Below, in pieces: positions 15,967 to 24,765 of a stretch of DNA of 64,000 bases. The notes beneath the pieces were generated by a model, which saw nothing but the letters and a program-made list of their open reading frames with translations, was not told where the DNA came from and made no database searches. The number at the start of each line of letters is the position of its first letter. Within the stretch, counting starts at the first letter, position 1. Position numbers and translations under genes: made by a program. Source of the DNA: Micromonospora sp. WMMD1082 (GTDB lineage: Bacteria; Actinomycetota; Actinomycetes; Mycobacteriales; Micromonosporaceae); assembly GCF_029626175.1 (NCBI RefSeq), contig NZ_JARUBM010000002.1, positions 6,527,001-6,591,000 of the forward strand, read 5' to 3'.

Positions 15967-16689
15967 TTACAACCACGCCTCGGGTTCGTGGTCGGCCAGC
16001 GAGATACCGCCCGAGGGCACGGCGGTGACGGGAGTACGGCCGTCGGGGTTGGGCACGGTCACCCGGGTACGGATGACCGCTCGCCACCCGTACTGTCGGT
16101 GTGCAGGGTCGAAACTGACCGGTTCGTCCTGGAGAGTGTCGGTGACCTCCGCTCCCGGCGGGGCATCACAGAGCACCTCTAGTGGTACGGTCAGCCCGCC
16201 GCGTTCACGCAGGCGCTTGGCGGCCTGCCACGGCCAGTCGCCGAGTATCTCGGCGACGTTGCCGGGGCGGACGCCGAGGCTGATCGGCGCGACCGGAGGG
16301 CAGGACCGGCGGCCGAGGTAGAGCGGGAACTGCGGACGCCGTACCGCCTCGTGCAGCCCGTCGAGCAGCTTCTGCTCACCGCCGATCGCAGCGAGGAACA
16401 CCGCGTCGGAGAGGTAGTAGCGGTTGGTGAGCGGCATACTGCTCCGGCCGTCGAGAGTGCGGGCGACCTGAAAGTCACGCTGGAGCTGGCCGGGCTGGTC
16501 GATCCGTACCCCGAAGTCGAGGCTGAGCAGGTCGGTGAGCGGATCGGTACGCCGCAGTCCTCGAGCGGCGGCGAGCATCCCGATGACTCCGCTCTTGGTG
16601 GGAGCAATCTCGGTGTGCCGCTGGGTGAAACGGCTGGCCGAACCCCAGGCTTGGAGCGGGCCAGCGAGCCGCAGCAGCAGGACGCTCAC
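15967..16689 (-). CDS. cas5e: Cascade subunit Cas5e (CasD)
   Basis: 240 residues. The N-terminus MSVLLLRLAGPLQAWGSASRFTQRHTEIAPTKSGVIGMLAAA is the signature of type I-E Cas5, which caps the crRNA 5' handle in Cascade. It overlaps cas7e by 4 bp and is followed 2 bp later by cas6e. Confidence 0.95.
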   Translation of the reverse strand: MSVLLLRLAGPLQAWGSASRFTQRHTEIAPTKSGVIGMLAAARGLRRTDPLTDLLSLDFGVRIDQPGQLQRDFQVARTLDGRSSMPLTNRYYLSDAVFLAAIGGEQKLLDGLHEAVRRPQFPLYLGRRSCPPVAPISLGVRPGNVAEILGDWPWQAAKRLRERGGLTVPLEVLCDAPPGAEVTDTLQDEPVSFDPAHRQYGWRAVIRTRVTVPNPDGRTPVTAVPSGGISLADHEPEAWL

Positions 16690-17834
16690 TGGTGCGCACC
16701 GAGACGATCGGCGACCGCCGTTCCGACGACGTCGACCAACTCGGGCAGAGGCAGCACCTCGCCGAGGGAAGCCAACGCCGCAGTCCGGCTACCTACATGG
16801 GTAATCCAGGCGGCGACTGCCGGGTCGCCGTACGTCTTCTCGACATCGGAGGTGTGCTCGGCGAGTTTCTTGGCGGCCTCGCCGACCATGCCGGACCGGT
16901 CGCCGAGTCGCCCCTCCCGGACCGGCTCCTCGAAGGCTCCCACCAGGTTGATCGGCTGCGTGTCGCGCAGCCGCACCATGACCGCGTCCGGGCGGGTGCC
17001 GTTGGCAAAGGTGTTCCGCTTGCCGGATGGCATGCTGGTGGTGAAGGCGTGCAGGAATGCCTTCACCGCCTCTCGGGTGGCGACCGCGTCGCCAAGGGTG
17101 TCGTGCAGCCGGTCGACGTCGACGGCGGCGTACCGGTAGAGAGTGGCGGAGTTGAACTCGATTGAGCCGATCATGCCGGCGCCGGTCTCCTGGTTGTCGT
17201 GCTTGCGGTCGTCGACGGCGGTGTAGTAGTCGAACTCGTTGTCGACGGCATGCACGCTCAGGGCGTGGGCGACCTGGACGGCCGCATCGACGTTTAGATC
17301 GGGTACATCGGCGAGCATCCGGCCGAACATGGCGATGTCGACGGAGTGGTCAGTGTTGGCCAGATTCTGGAGCTTCTTGGCGTCGAGTTTGGCGCCGGTC
17401 CGCTCGGCTTCGATCGCCGCCCGCGCCAGGTTCTCCTGCTGCCGGTGGCTGAGGAAAAGCAGATAGCCGGACTCAACGTCCGAACTCTGCGCCGTGTCCT
17501 TAGCCTTCTTCGCCGCAGCCTCCCTCTTGACCAGGCCGGAGGTCTTGAGCACGTCAGCCGCCAAGGCAGATGCCCGGTCCTTCAGCTCGGGGTCGAGGTC
17601 GGCGATCCGGGCGGCGACGGCTTCGCCGACGCGCTTGGTGCGCTCGCCGAGCTGAGAGTCGTCGAGGGTGTTGGCGAACGCCAACCGGACCGCCCGCTTC
17701 CACGACTGGGAGGAGACCCTGGCCCGGCGCACCCCGCCGTAGGTGGCAGTCTTCGGAGAACCGGAGTCGTCCCGGTTCACGTTGCTCGGCGGCAGGGTGT
17801 GCAGGATGTGGATGTCCAAGATGGTGCGGGTCAT
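16686..17834 (-). CDS. cas7e: Cascade backbone subunit Cas7e (CasC)
   Basis: 382 residues from ATG 17834, with GAGGAG upstream. The start MTRTILDIHILHTLPPSNVNRDDSGSPKTATYGGVRRARVSSQSWKRAVR is the classical Cse4/CasC signature. Six copies of such subunits normally coat the crRNA. It lies 2 bp after the cse2 stop and overlaps cas5e by 4 bp. Confidence 0.95.
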   Translation of the reverse strand: MTRTILDIHILHTLPPSNVNRDDSGSPKTATYGGVRRARVSSQSWKRAVRLAFANTLDDSQLGERTKRVGEAVAARIADLDPELKDRASALAADVLKTSGLVKREAAAKKAKDTAQSSDVESGYLLFLSHRQQENLARAAIEAERTGAKLDAKKLQNLANTDHSVDIAMFGRMLADVPDLNVDAAVQVAHALSVHAVDNEFDYYTAVDDRKHDNQETGAGMIGSIEFNSATLYRYAAVDVDRLHDTLGDAVATREAVKAFLHAFTTSMPSGKRNTFANGTRPDAVMVRLRDTQPINLVGAFEEPVREGRLGDRSGMVGEAAKKLAEHTSDVEKTYGDPAVAAWITHVGSRTAALASLGEVLPLPELVDVVGTAVADRLGAHQ

Positions 17835-17836
17835 GG

Positions 17837-18529
17837 TCACTCCTCCTCGGCGGCGGCGCGGTCGATGTCGGCGGTCGGATCGGTGGTGCCGTCGTCTTGG
17901 CGGTCCTCGGGCTCCGGCTGGCGGTAGAAGTCGCGCCCCCACAGGCCACGTACCTGTGCTGGCCCGCCGGGCTGTTGCAGCCTGACCAGATCTTCGGCCA
18001 GCACGCCGTAGTCGAGGGGGATCCGCTTGTTCCTCAGGAGCCGGATCAGGCTGCGCAGGTGGGTGATGACGGCGGCGTAGCTGGTGGCGGTGCCGAGGGC
18101 GGCAAACCGGCGATGCGCCGCTTCGGCGCTGGCCATCCTCGGGATGAGCATGCTGACGGCGACACCCAGGCCGTAGCCGTCCTGGTGCATCCGCACGTCG
18201 CGGATGGACTGTTGGTGCACCGCGTAGAGCGTCAGTGCGGTGTGCATGGCCTGTTCGGTACGGGTGGGGTCGTCGGTGACCCAATCGCCGAGGTACTGGT
18301 CCCGGACCCGGGTCTGTTCCAAGGTGGTGAAGTCGGCACCGGGTTCCCGACCGACATTGGTCCGCAGCCGGGCCAGGGCGGCGACAGCACCGGCCTCCTC
18401 GTTCAGGTATCCACCCTGTAACCGGCTGACCCGGTTCGCGACGTACCCGCCGAAGGATCCACGGCGACGCGCGTAACGCTTGGCGGCAAGGGTCGGGGTG
18501 TCGCTGTCTAGTGGGGCCGTGGTGCTCAC
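17837..18529 (-). CDS. cse2: Cascade small subunit Cse2 (CasB)
   Basis: 230 residues, mostly helical. The stretch RYARRRGSFGGYVANRVSRLQGGYLNEEAGAVAALARLR and the basic C-terminal helix around HLRSLIRLLRNKRIPLDYGVLAEDLVRLQ fit the Cse2 family that stabilises the displaced strand in Cascade. It is somewhat longer than E. coli Cse2 because of an acidic C-terminal tail (about 25 residues). It overlaps cas8e by 4 bp. Confidence 0.93.
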   Translation of the reverse strand: MSTTAPLDSDTPTLAAKRYARRRGSFGGYVANRVSRLQGGYLNEEAGAVAALARLRTNVGREPGADFTTLEQTRVRDQYLGDWVTDDPTRTEQAMHTALTLYAVHQQSIRDVRMHQDGYGLGVAVSMLIPRMASAEAAHRRFAALGTATSYAAVITHLRSLIRLLRNKRIPLDYGVLAEDLVRLQQPGGPAQVRGLWGRDFYRQPEPEDRQDDGTTDPTADIDRAAAEEE

Positions 18530-20202
18530 GCCGGCACCTCCTGTGGGATGGATGAGGTCTCGGGCACGGAAGCCAATGGCAAGACACGGCGCAGGGCGGT
18601 ACGGAACTGCTGGTCCGCCAGCCGACTACTGAGATGCTTCTTCTTTTCTTTGTCGACGTATCGGCCGGCCCAGGCCACCGGTCCGGCCTGAGTCACCAGG
18701 TTCTCGCCGAGCCGGACGATGCACCGCTTCGCCCGGGTCTGCCAGTCGATGCGTGCCTGGGTCGGGTCGTCATCTGGGCCGAGGGCGCCCAGCCACCGCC
18801 GGAACAGCAGGTCCAGCTCGGCGTAGGCAAGCTCAGCGGCGCGGCTACCCGCCAGCGCCGGTGGATCCTCGGCCCGGTCACCGTACCCACCGCCGGCGCG
18901 GCAGAGATCGGTGGCGAGCCGGCGCAGTGCCTTGACGGTGGCTTCGGCGTCAGCGGCGCTGTCCTTGATGATGGTGGCGAGCGGGCCGTCCGGCTCGAAG
19001 GCGCGCACCGGCATGGTCAGGGCGTCCTGGAAGACCTCGTCCACCACCGACGCCTGATTGCCGTAGAGCACTCCGACCGCGCGGGTCGTGACCCGGTCCC
19101 GGTCGTCGATCAGCTCCTCGGCCCGTAGCCGCGCCAACCACTGGCTGACCGCTGGTGGCCGCCGCTCACGGGCGTCGCCCCCCGGTCCGCCGGCCAAGGT
19201 GGGCAGCAGGCTGGCCAGCCCTCGCCATAATGCCCGGGTCGGATCGTGTTGGGCAGGAAGATAGACCGGCGACAATCCTCGCTTCTTCTCCTGGGTGGGG
19301 CTGCGCCGCCAGCCGCTCATCGGCTCCTGGTGGTGCAAGTTCTGCCATGCGATCCGGTCGCCGTTGGCGATCACGACGCCAGTGATCCCGGTCTGGTCAC
19401 CGAAGAGCCGAATCCGGCGAGACTGCCAGGTGTAGAGGTTCAGCAGGCCGTACGGGCCACGATCCCGCTCCCTCTCCTCGGCTGGGCCGTGCGGGTCGCG
19501 TTCCCAGACTGGGGAGTCGTGCTCCGGATCCTGTCGCAGGTAGACACTGTCGAGGCTCACCAGGTTGAGCAGCAAGGTCTCGCGTAGTGTCCGACCTTCG
19601 AGGTAAACCAACCCGAGGGAGCCGCAGGAACTCGGTCCGATCGGGTAGCCCCTTCCGCCGCTGACCCGGTCATCGCCGACCGCACCGGACTTGATTCCGG
19701 AGGGGTCGTACGCCTGGCAGTGCACCAGCCAGACGGCGGCCTCGGCCGGGGTCAGCCGTAACAGGCCGGGCCCAAGGCGGGTGGTCAGGTACGGCGCGTT
19801 GTTCGGCACATCGGCGATGAGCCGTTCTAGGCCGAACACTTCGTTGTTCTTCGTGTGCAGGTCTGCGACCTGGTAGAACGGCGTCACCGGATGCAGCAGA
19901 TCGAACCGGTCCCGGTGTCCACCGAGATAGTCGACGATGTCTCCGGTCGGCAGGTCGGGCAGCTTCCACAGGTTCTGCCAGGCGTGCTCATCCTCGGGAC
20001 CATCGACCGCGCGGTGCAGGATCGCAAGCAGGAGCCTCAGGATCGCGGCCGTCTGCGTCGGCAGATCACCGACGACCGCCCGCAGTCGCGCCGCCTCGCC
20101 GTACACCTCGGCCAAGGAGACCAGGCGACGGCGACCGACGAGATCAAGCACCGGGATCCAGGGCTCCTCAACCAGTGAGAAAGAGGCATCGGGTTCCGAC
20201 AT
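18526..20202 (-). CDS. cas8e: Cascade large subunit Cas8e (Cse1/CasA)
   Basis: 558 residues, starting MSEPDASFSLVEEPWIPVLDLVGRRRLVSLAEVYGEA, a typical Cse1 opening. This subunit reads the PAM and recruits Cas3. It is the first Cascade gene; GGAG lies 8 bp before the ATG. The 240 bp upstream, up to cas3, contain a CRISPR-like guide element and a matching site at 20245-20264 (43-62 bp before this start codon), suggesting that Cascade controls its own expression. Confidence 0.94.
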   Translation of the reverse strand: MSEPDASFSLVEEPWIPVLDLVGRRRLVSLAEVYGEAARLRAVVGDLPTQTAAILRLLLAILHRAVDGPEDEHAWQNLWKLPDLPTGDIVDYLGGHRDRFDLLHPVTPFYQVADLHTKNNEVFGLERLIADVPNNAPYLTTRLGPGLLRLTPAEAAVWLVHCQAYDPSGIKSGAVGDDRVSGGRGYPIGPSSCGSLGLVYLEGRTLRETLLLNLVSLDSVYLRQDPEHDSPVWERDPHGPAEERERDRGPYGLLNLYTWQSRRIRLFGDQTGITGVVIANGDRIAWQNLHHQEPMSGWRRSPTQEKKRGLSPVYLPAQHDPTRALWRGLASLLPTLAGGPGGDARERRPPAVSQWLARLRAEELIDDRDRVTTRAVGVLYGNQASVVDEVFQDALTMPVRAFEPDGPLATIIKDSAADAEATVKALRRLATDLCRAGGGYGDRAEDPPALAGSRAAELAYAELDLLFRRWLGALGPDDDPTQARIDWQTRAKRCIVRLGENLVTQAGPVAWAGRYVDKEKKKHLSSRLADQQFRTALRRVLPLASVPETSSIPQEVPA

Positions 20203-20244
20203 GAGATTTCTCCGTCGCGATAGCCAGCAGTAACGGTGCAGCAG

Positions 20245-20264
20245 AACCTTTCGCTTCGGATAAG
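20245..20264 (+). promoter_or_regulatory. Putative self-target of the crRNA-like element, upstream of cas8e
   Basis: AAC followed by CTTTCGCTTCGGATAAG (20248-20264). The 17 bases match positions 20323-20339 of the mini-CRISPR spacer with one mismatch, at the ninth base; the first 8 bases (seed) are identical and similarity stops after base 17. AAC directly 5' is compatible with the AA-type PAM known for type I-E systems. Binding here would block transcription into cas8e. Confidence 0.6.
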
Positions 20265-20293
20265 GCCCGCCGTGGAGACGTCGTAGACTTTAG

Positions 20294-20370
20294 ACCCTCC
20301 TGCCATCCGGTGGGGTGATCCACTTTCGCTACGGATAAGCGCAATGCTCCCTGCGTAGGCAGGGTTTTAG
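20294..20370 (+). ncRNA. Candidate CreR/CreA-like crRNA-like regulator (degenerate repeat-spacer-repeat)
   Basis: A single-spacer CRISPR-like element antisense to the cas operon. The first degenerate repeat (20294-20321) keeps the last 10 bases, GGGGTGATCC, which include the crRNA 5' handle. A short spacer (20322-20344, about 23 bases against 33 in the arrays) follows. The second degenerate repeat (from 20345) reads TGCTCCCTGCGTAGGCAGGG. Its hairpin, CCCTGC-GTAG-GCAGGG, has T and A where array repeats have C and G, so pairing is kept by two matching changes. A TTTT run (20365-20368) follows the stem and could end transcription. The spacer matches the cas8e upstream region at 20248-20264. No strong promoter was identified; TAGACT at 20284-20289 is a possible -10. 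Confidence 0.6.
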
Positions 20371-20422
20371 CAGGTCAGAGCAGCAATGAAGAGCCTCGCT
20401 CCGGCCGACATGATCGCACCCA

Positions 20423-20438
20423 TGTCTGGTATCAGACA
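20423..20438. promoter_or_regulatory. Inverted repeat next to the cas3 stop
   Basis: TGTCTG-GTAT-CAGACA is a perfect 6+6 palindrome just downstream of cas3 (minus strand) and upstream of the crRNA-like element. It could be an operator for a dimeric repressor; there is no T-run for a terminator. Confidence 0.35.
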
Positions 20439-20442
20439 GTTG

Positions 20443-23363
20443 TCAGCTGGTTACCGACCGGTCGGCTTTCCCTACCCGGAGGCCGCTGTCGGGGTCGTAG
20501 GTCAACATGAAGTCGGTAAGCCGGCTCCGGCCTTGCTCGTCGACGTCGAGAACCAGCTCACCGCCGAGCAGCCGGTCCCTCTCCCAGGCGGGAAGAGGGT
20601 TCCGGGCCTCCAACTCGGCGATAATCCGGTCGATGCCGCCGTTGGCGGTGATCGCTTTGGGCAGCGGCAGGGCGCACCGTAGCACCGTGCGGGCCACCGA
20701 CCGGGGCGGTTCGAAGTCAGTCGGAACCTCCACGTCGCCACCCCGGTCGAGCCACGGCGGGGTCACCAACTTCTCGCCCCGGCGCACCAGAAGCAGCACC
20801 TCCAGGGCTTCGGCGCCGTCGTCGCGGACGTGGGCCCGCCCACGCCGCTCGTCGTCTCGGTGTCGCCGACGCTGGCGTCGAGCCAGCCCACCAGGGATGC
20901 ACCCGTCCGCCCGACAGGCCCGATCCGGAAGGTGTCGGCACGACGGCGCGCAGCGCTGGCATGGTTCTCCGCCAGGATCGCGGCCTCCGCCAGGACTGCT
21001 TGCCACGACGGCGGGCCCACTGGGTACACACCATATGCACTCTGCACCAGGGGAGCGATGTCCTCCGGCAGGCGGAGCGCACGCTCGCCGTCGAGGTACG
21101 GCAGCAGCACAGCTGCGGCGCGTAGCAGGGCATGACGCTGATACACCTTGAGCGAGCCGGCGATCGGGGCGGGAGGAGTTGTAGTCCAATCCGCCCCGGT
21201 CACCAAGCACCGTGGCTGCGACAACCGGGCGGGCCGGCCGGGGCGCCGATGTCGGTGAAGACGGCCGAGCCGTTGCAGGACCAGGTCCACCGGCGCCAGG
21301 TCAGTCACCAGCAGGTCGAAGTCGATATCCAGGGACTGTTCGGCGACCTGGCTGGCCACGACGACGTGACACGCCGGCCGGTTCCGCCCCAGCTTGGCAA
21401 GATGAGTGGGTGGGCCAAAGGTGTCCCGCAGCCAGGCATCTTTCACCGCCCGGTCGGCGGCCATGTAGCGGGAGTGCGCCACAGTGACCGGTGTCGCGGG
21501 CCCGAATCGCCTCCGCAACTCATCGGCGGTCTCCAGCACCCGGGCGACGGTGTTGCGGACGACCAGGACACAACCCCCGTCGGCGAGATCGGTCCGGAGC
21601 CGCTCGGCGAGGGCGGTCAGATCGTCATCCGTACGTTCCAACCGCACGTCGAGTCTTCGTCCGGATGCCGCGCATCCAACCGCGGTCGGAGTCCGTTCCA
21701 CGCCCGAGACACTGAGCAGTGGATAGTCACGCGTTTCGCGCAGCAGTTGGTAATCGTCGGGGATGTCGCGCCCTCCAACCGGCGAACCGTGCCGGCGCCC
21801 AACGGCCCGGCGGGGCTGGACGCCAAACCGGCCTTGATCGTATGCCCGCATCATGTCGGCCCGCCGGTCAGCGGGCAGGGTCGCGGAGAGAACGACCACC
21901 GGCACACCGTGCGCACCCAACCATTCCAGGGCCCGATCGAGATACTGGCTCATGTAGACGTCGTAGGCATGGGCCTCGTCGATGACGACCACCTTGCCGG
22001 CCAGCCCGAGGTGCCGTAGGGCAACGTGCCGCGCCTGCAACGCCGCGAAGAGCAACTGGTCGATGGTTCCCACGACGAAGCTGGACAGCAGCTTGCGCTT
22101 GCGCCCAGCGAGCCAGCCGTGAGCGGCGATAACCGGCCCGCCCTCATCCTCGCCGATGGCGCTGGGCAGCACGCCCCGGTAAAGCCGGGAAAGCTCGTCG
22201 TTGAGCATCGCCTTTCCATGGGCGAGAGCTGCATCCCGGGCGCCTCGGTTCAGGTCAGCATCGGGAAGCCGACTGAGCCAGGTCAGCATCCGATTAAACA
22301 TGGCGTCGCTGGTCGCCCGGGTGGGCAACGCGACGAAACATCCACCCGCTCCGGTACGCCAGGCAAGGATTTCCACAGCCGCCAGCGCCGCCTCGGTCTT
22401 GCCCTCGCCCATGGGGGCCTCGACGATCAGCAGGCCCGGCAGCGGCATGACCCGGGCCTGCGCCACCACCGCCTCCTGCACCGGGTACGGCCGTGCTCCG
22501 GACGGCATCTCGAAGCGCCGGGAGAATATGGTCGTTACATCGAGATCAGTAACATCGACGGCCTGCCAGGGAGTGGGCAGGTCCAACTCGTCCCATGCTT
22601 GAGCGAGCCGGTCGGGGGCGTCCTCCTGCCGGAACCCGTACGGGAAAAGATCCTCGTTGCTGGCGATCCAGTCGGCGACGATCACCACCGCGGTCAGCAG
22701 CACTTGAACCGGCTGCGGCAGCGCCACCTCCCGCCAGGCTGGCAACCGGCTGGTCACGTCGGCGTACCGGCTCATCCAGGACAGCAACTCGTCCCGGACG
22801 CCGGGCCAGAGCCCATCTACTCCGAGCAGGTAGGGCCGATCACGGATATCCTTGAGGTCGGCGTCGGTCGGCGGCACCCCGTGATGGCCACCAACCACGA
22901 CCGCGTACGCCCCAGCCTGGGTCCGCGTCCATCCGTGCCGGGCCGTCAGCCAGTCGACCAGAGCGAGGTGCCCGGCTGCCGCGTGCGGTGCGTACAGGCG
23001 ATTCTTTTCCACCTGGACGTCGAAGTGGAACCCATAGGCCTGCATGGACTGTCGGAGATGCGGAACCTGCCAGGCGAACGCCGGGGTGGCCTTGCCGATG
23101 TCGTGGATGCCGGCGAGCCACTGGACGAGCCTGCGCCCGTCGGCGGCTCCGTCGGGCAGCGGCTCCGCAATCCGCTGGCGGACTACCGACGATAGCCACA
23201 CATCCCACAGGAGCCCTGCCACGTCGGCGCTGTCGGCAAAGTGCCGGTAGGCCGGAAGCCAGAAACCGCGATCGCGGTTCGTCTTGCCCCAGACGAGACG
23301 GGCACTCTCACTGAGGCTCTGCGGGTCAACCACGGTCGAGATGAGAACAGAGGGGTACGACAT
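20443..23363 (-). pseudogene. cas3: CRISPR helicase-nuclease Cas3, frameshifted near its C-terminus
   Basis: The HD nuclease domain comes first (IHDIGKATPAFAW; further His residues around LALVDWL and VVGGHHG). The helicase follows, with Walker A PMGEGKTEAAL and DEAH box VVIDEAHAYD. Frame 1 runs from ATG 23363 (MSYPSVLIST; ATG 23402 is an alternative) to GWLDASVGDTET and then leaves the family sequence, stopping at 20763. The true continuation (DERRGRAHVRDDGAEALEVLLLVRRGEKLV... ARTVLRCALPLP) is in another frame and runs to 20443. Restoring one base near 20850-20860 would give one protein of about 973 residues. It may be a real recent mutation or a sequencing error; there is no obvious slippery heptamer. 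Confidence 0.85.
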
Positions 23364-23581
23364 CTGAGTCAGATCCACTTCCAACAGCGATCGCTCGGAC
23401 ATGAAGGGTCTGCAGCATCGAGAACGCGGCTCGGGTTCGCCGGATACGGCCTCGCCGAAGGTTGGGCGATTCTGCCCCGAGCCGTGTAGCTCACTCACTC
23501 CAGACCGGCAGGCTCGGATCACCTGACCGGTACGCTGGGCCGGCCGACATCAACGGAGAGCACGAAGTCCAACCTGACCAA

Positions 23582-23652
23582 AGGGTGATCTTGCAAAGCA
23601 AAGTGAAGGAAAACCAGGAGGATGATCTCTAGCACCCCAGGTCACGAAGCCC
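23582..23652 (+). promoter_or_regulatory. CRISPR leader of array 2
   Basis: It contains GATCTTGC, AAAGTGAAGGAAAA (23600-23613), GATCTCTAGC and CAGGTCA just before the first repeat. The same elements in the same order precede array 3. The leader supplies the promoter and the integration signal. Confidence 0.8.
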
Positions 23653-24662
23653 CTGCTCCCCGCGCATGCGGGGGTGATCGGCACAAACACCAACGTCACC
23701 GGCGTCACCAGCCCTGCTCCCCGCGCATGCGGGGGTGATCGTTCGTCGCCCCGGCCTCCGGGTCGGTGCTCACCCTGCTCCCCGCGCATGCGGGGGTGAT
23801 GGGACCTGTCGCAGATGCACGGAGTCAGCGGGACCCTGCTCCCCGCGCATGCGGGGGTGATGAGACGCTGCGGATCTGCCGGCAGATGTGGAGCCCCTGC
23901 TCCCCGCGCATGCGGGGGTGATACCCGGGCTTTCTGGCAACTCTCACCGGGGGGCCCCTGCTCCCCGCGCATGCGGGGGTGATCGCGTCGGCGACCGGTC
24001 GGGCCGGTGCGCGAAACCCTGCTCCCCGCGCATGCGGGGGTGATCCCCGGTGGCCGTGGCGGCGGCCCTGGTAGCGCAGCTGCTCCCCGCGCAATGCGGG
24101 GGTGATCCTCGCGTCCCGGATCAGCTCCGTGTCGTCGAGGACTGCTCCCCGCGCATGCGGGGGTGATCCGGTCAGCGTCGGGTTGCCGCCGCCGGTGGCC
24201 GGCTGCTCCCCGCGCATGCGGGGGTGATCCTGCGGCGAGCACCAGTCCCGACTCGTCGCGGCGCTGCTCCCCGCGCATGCGGGGGTGATCCGGCGTCGGC
24301 GGGCTCAGGCACATCAATGCCGAGCTGCTCCCCGCGCATGCGGGGGTGATCCCGCCATCTGCGCCCGATGCCCGCTGCTCGACCCCTGCTCCCCGCGCAT
24401 GCGGGGGTGATCCGGCCAACTCGGGGTTGGGGGCGGTGCCGGTCGACTGCTCCCCGCGCATGCGGGGGTGATCCCACCGGTGAGGCGTCCGACGGGTGCC
24501 CGAAAAGCTGCTCCCCGCGCATGCGGGGGTGATCCCGAGTCGGCCGATTCCGGCTGGGTGTCAACCCGCTGCTCCCCGCGCATGCGGGGGTGATCCCTCC
24601 ATCCGTGCGATTATGCGTTTGGGTAAGTGACGTCGCCCCTGGTCCCTGCGCCGGAGTGATCC
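23653..24662 (+). CRISPR. Type I-E CRISPR array 2: 16 repeats, 15 spacers, plus a decayed end repeat
   Basis: Repeats of 28 bp start at 23653 and recur every 61 bp to 24569-24596; spacers are 33 bp. The repeat begins CTGCTCCCC and ends GGGGGTGATCC, with the palindromic core GCGCATGCG. The copy at 24080 has one extra A in the loop, so the next starts at 24142. The first six repeats do not end in CC (CG, CG, GG, GA, AC, CG); the later ten do. A 24-bp degenerate copy (24639-24662) closes the array after a 42-bp interval. The leader is on the left, so transcription is on the plus strand. Confidence 0.97.
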
Positions 24663-24723
24663 CAACCGCCGACACTGCACCACCCCACCGCTGTATCGGC
24701 TCGAATACCCCCGATCTCCGGCC

Positions 24724-24753
24724 TGTCACCGACAGCACTCGGTCGACTACCGT
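24724..24753 (+). promoter_or_regulatory. Candidate promoter for the STAND-WD40 gene
   Basis: TGTCAC (24724-24729), an 18-bp spacer and TACCGT (24748-24753). Transcription from here would start about 24760, just before ATG 24766 and about 27 bp before the alternative TTG start at 24787. Confidence 0.35.
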
Positions 24754-24765
24754 GAATGCCTGCAG

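Noticed and set aside
20037..20306. Minus-strand open frame of 89 codons overlapping the cas8e start, considered as a toxin partner of the crRNA-like element.
   Set aside because: It overlaps cas8e in another frame, crosses the putative target site and has no ribosome-binding site; composition looks like chance.
20850..20860. Programmed ribosomal frameshift in cas3.
   Set aside because: No slippery heptamer or clear downstream structure at the site, and Cas3 proteins are not known to use frameshifting; mutation or sequencing error is simpler.
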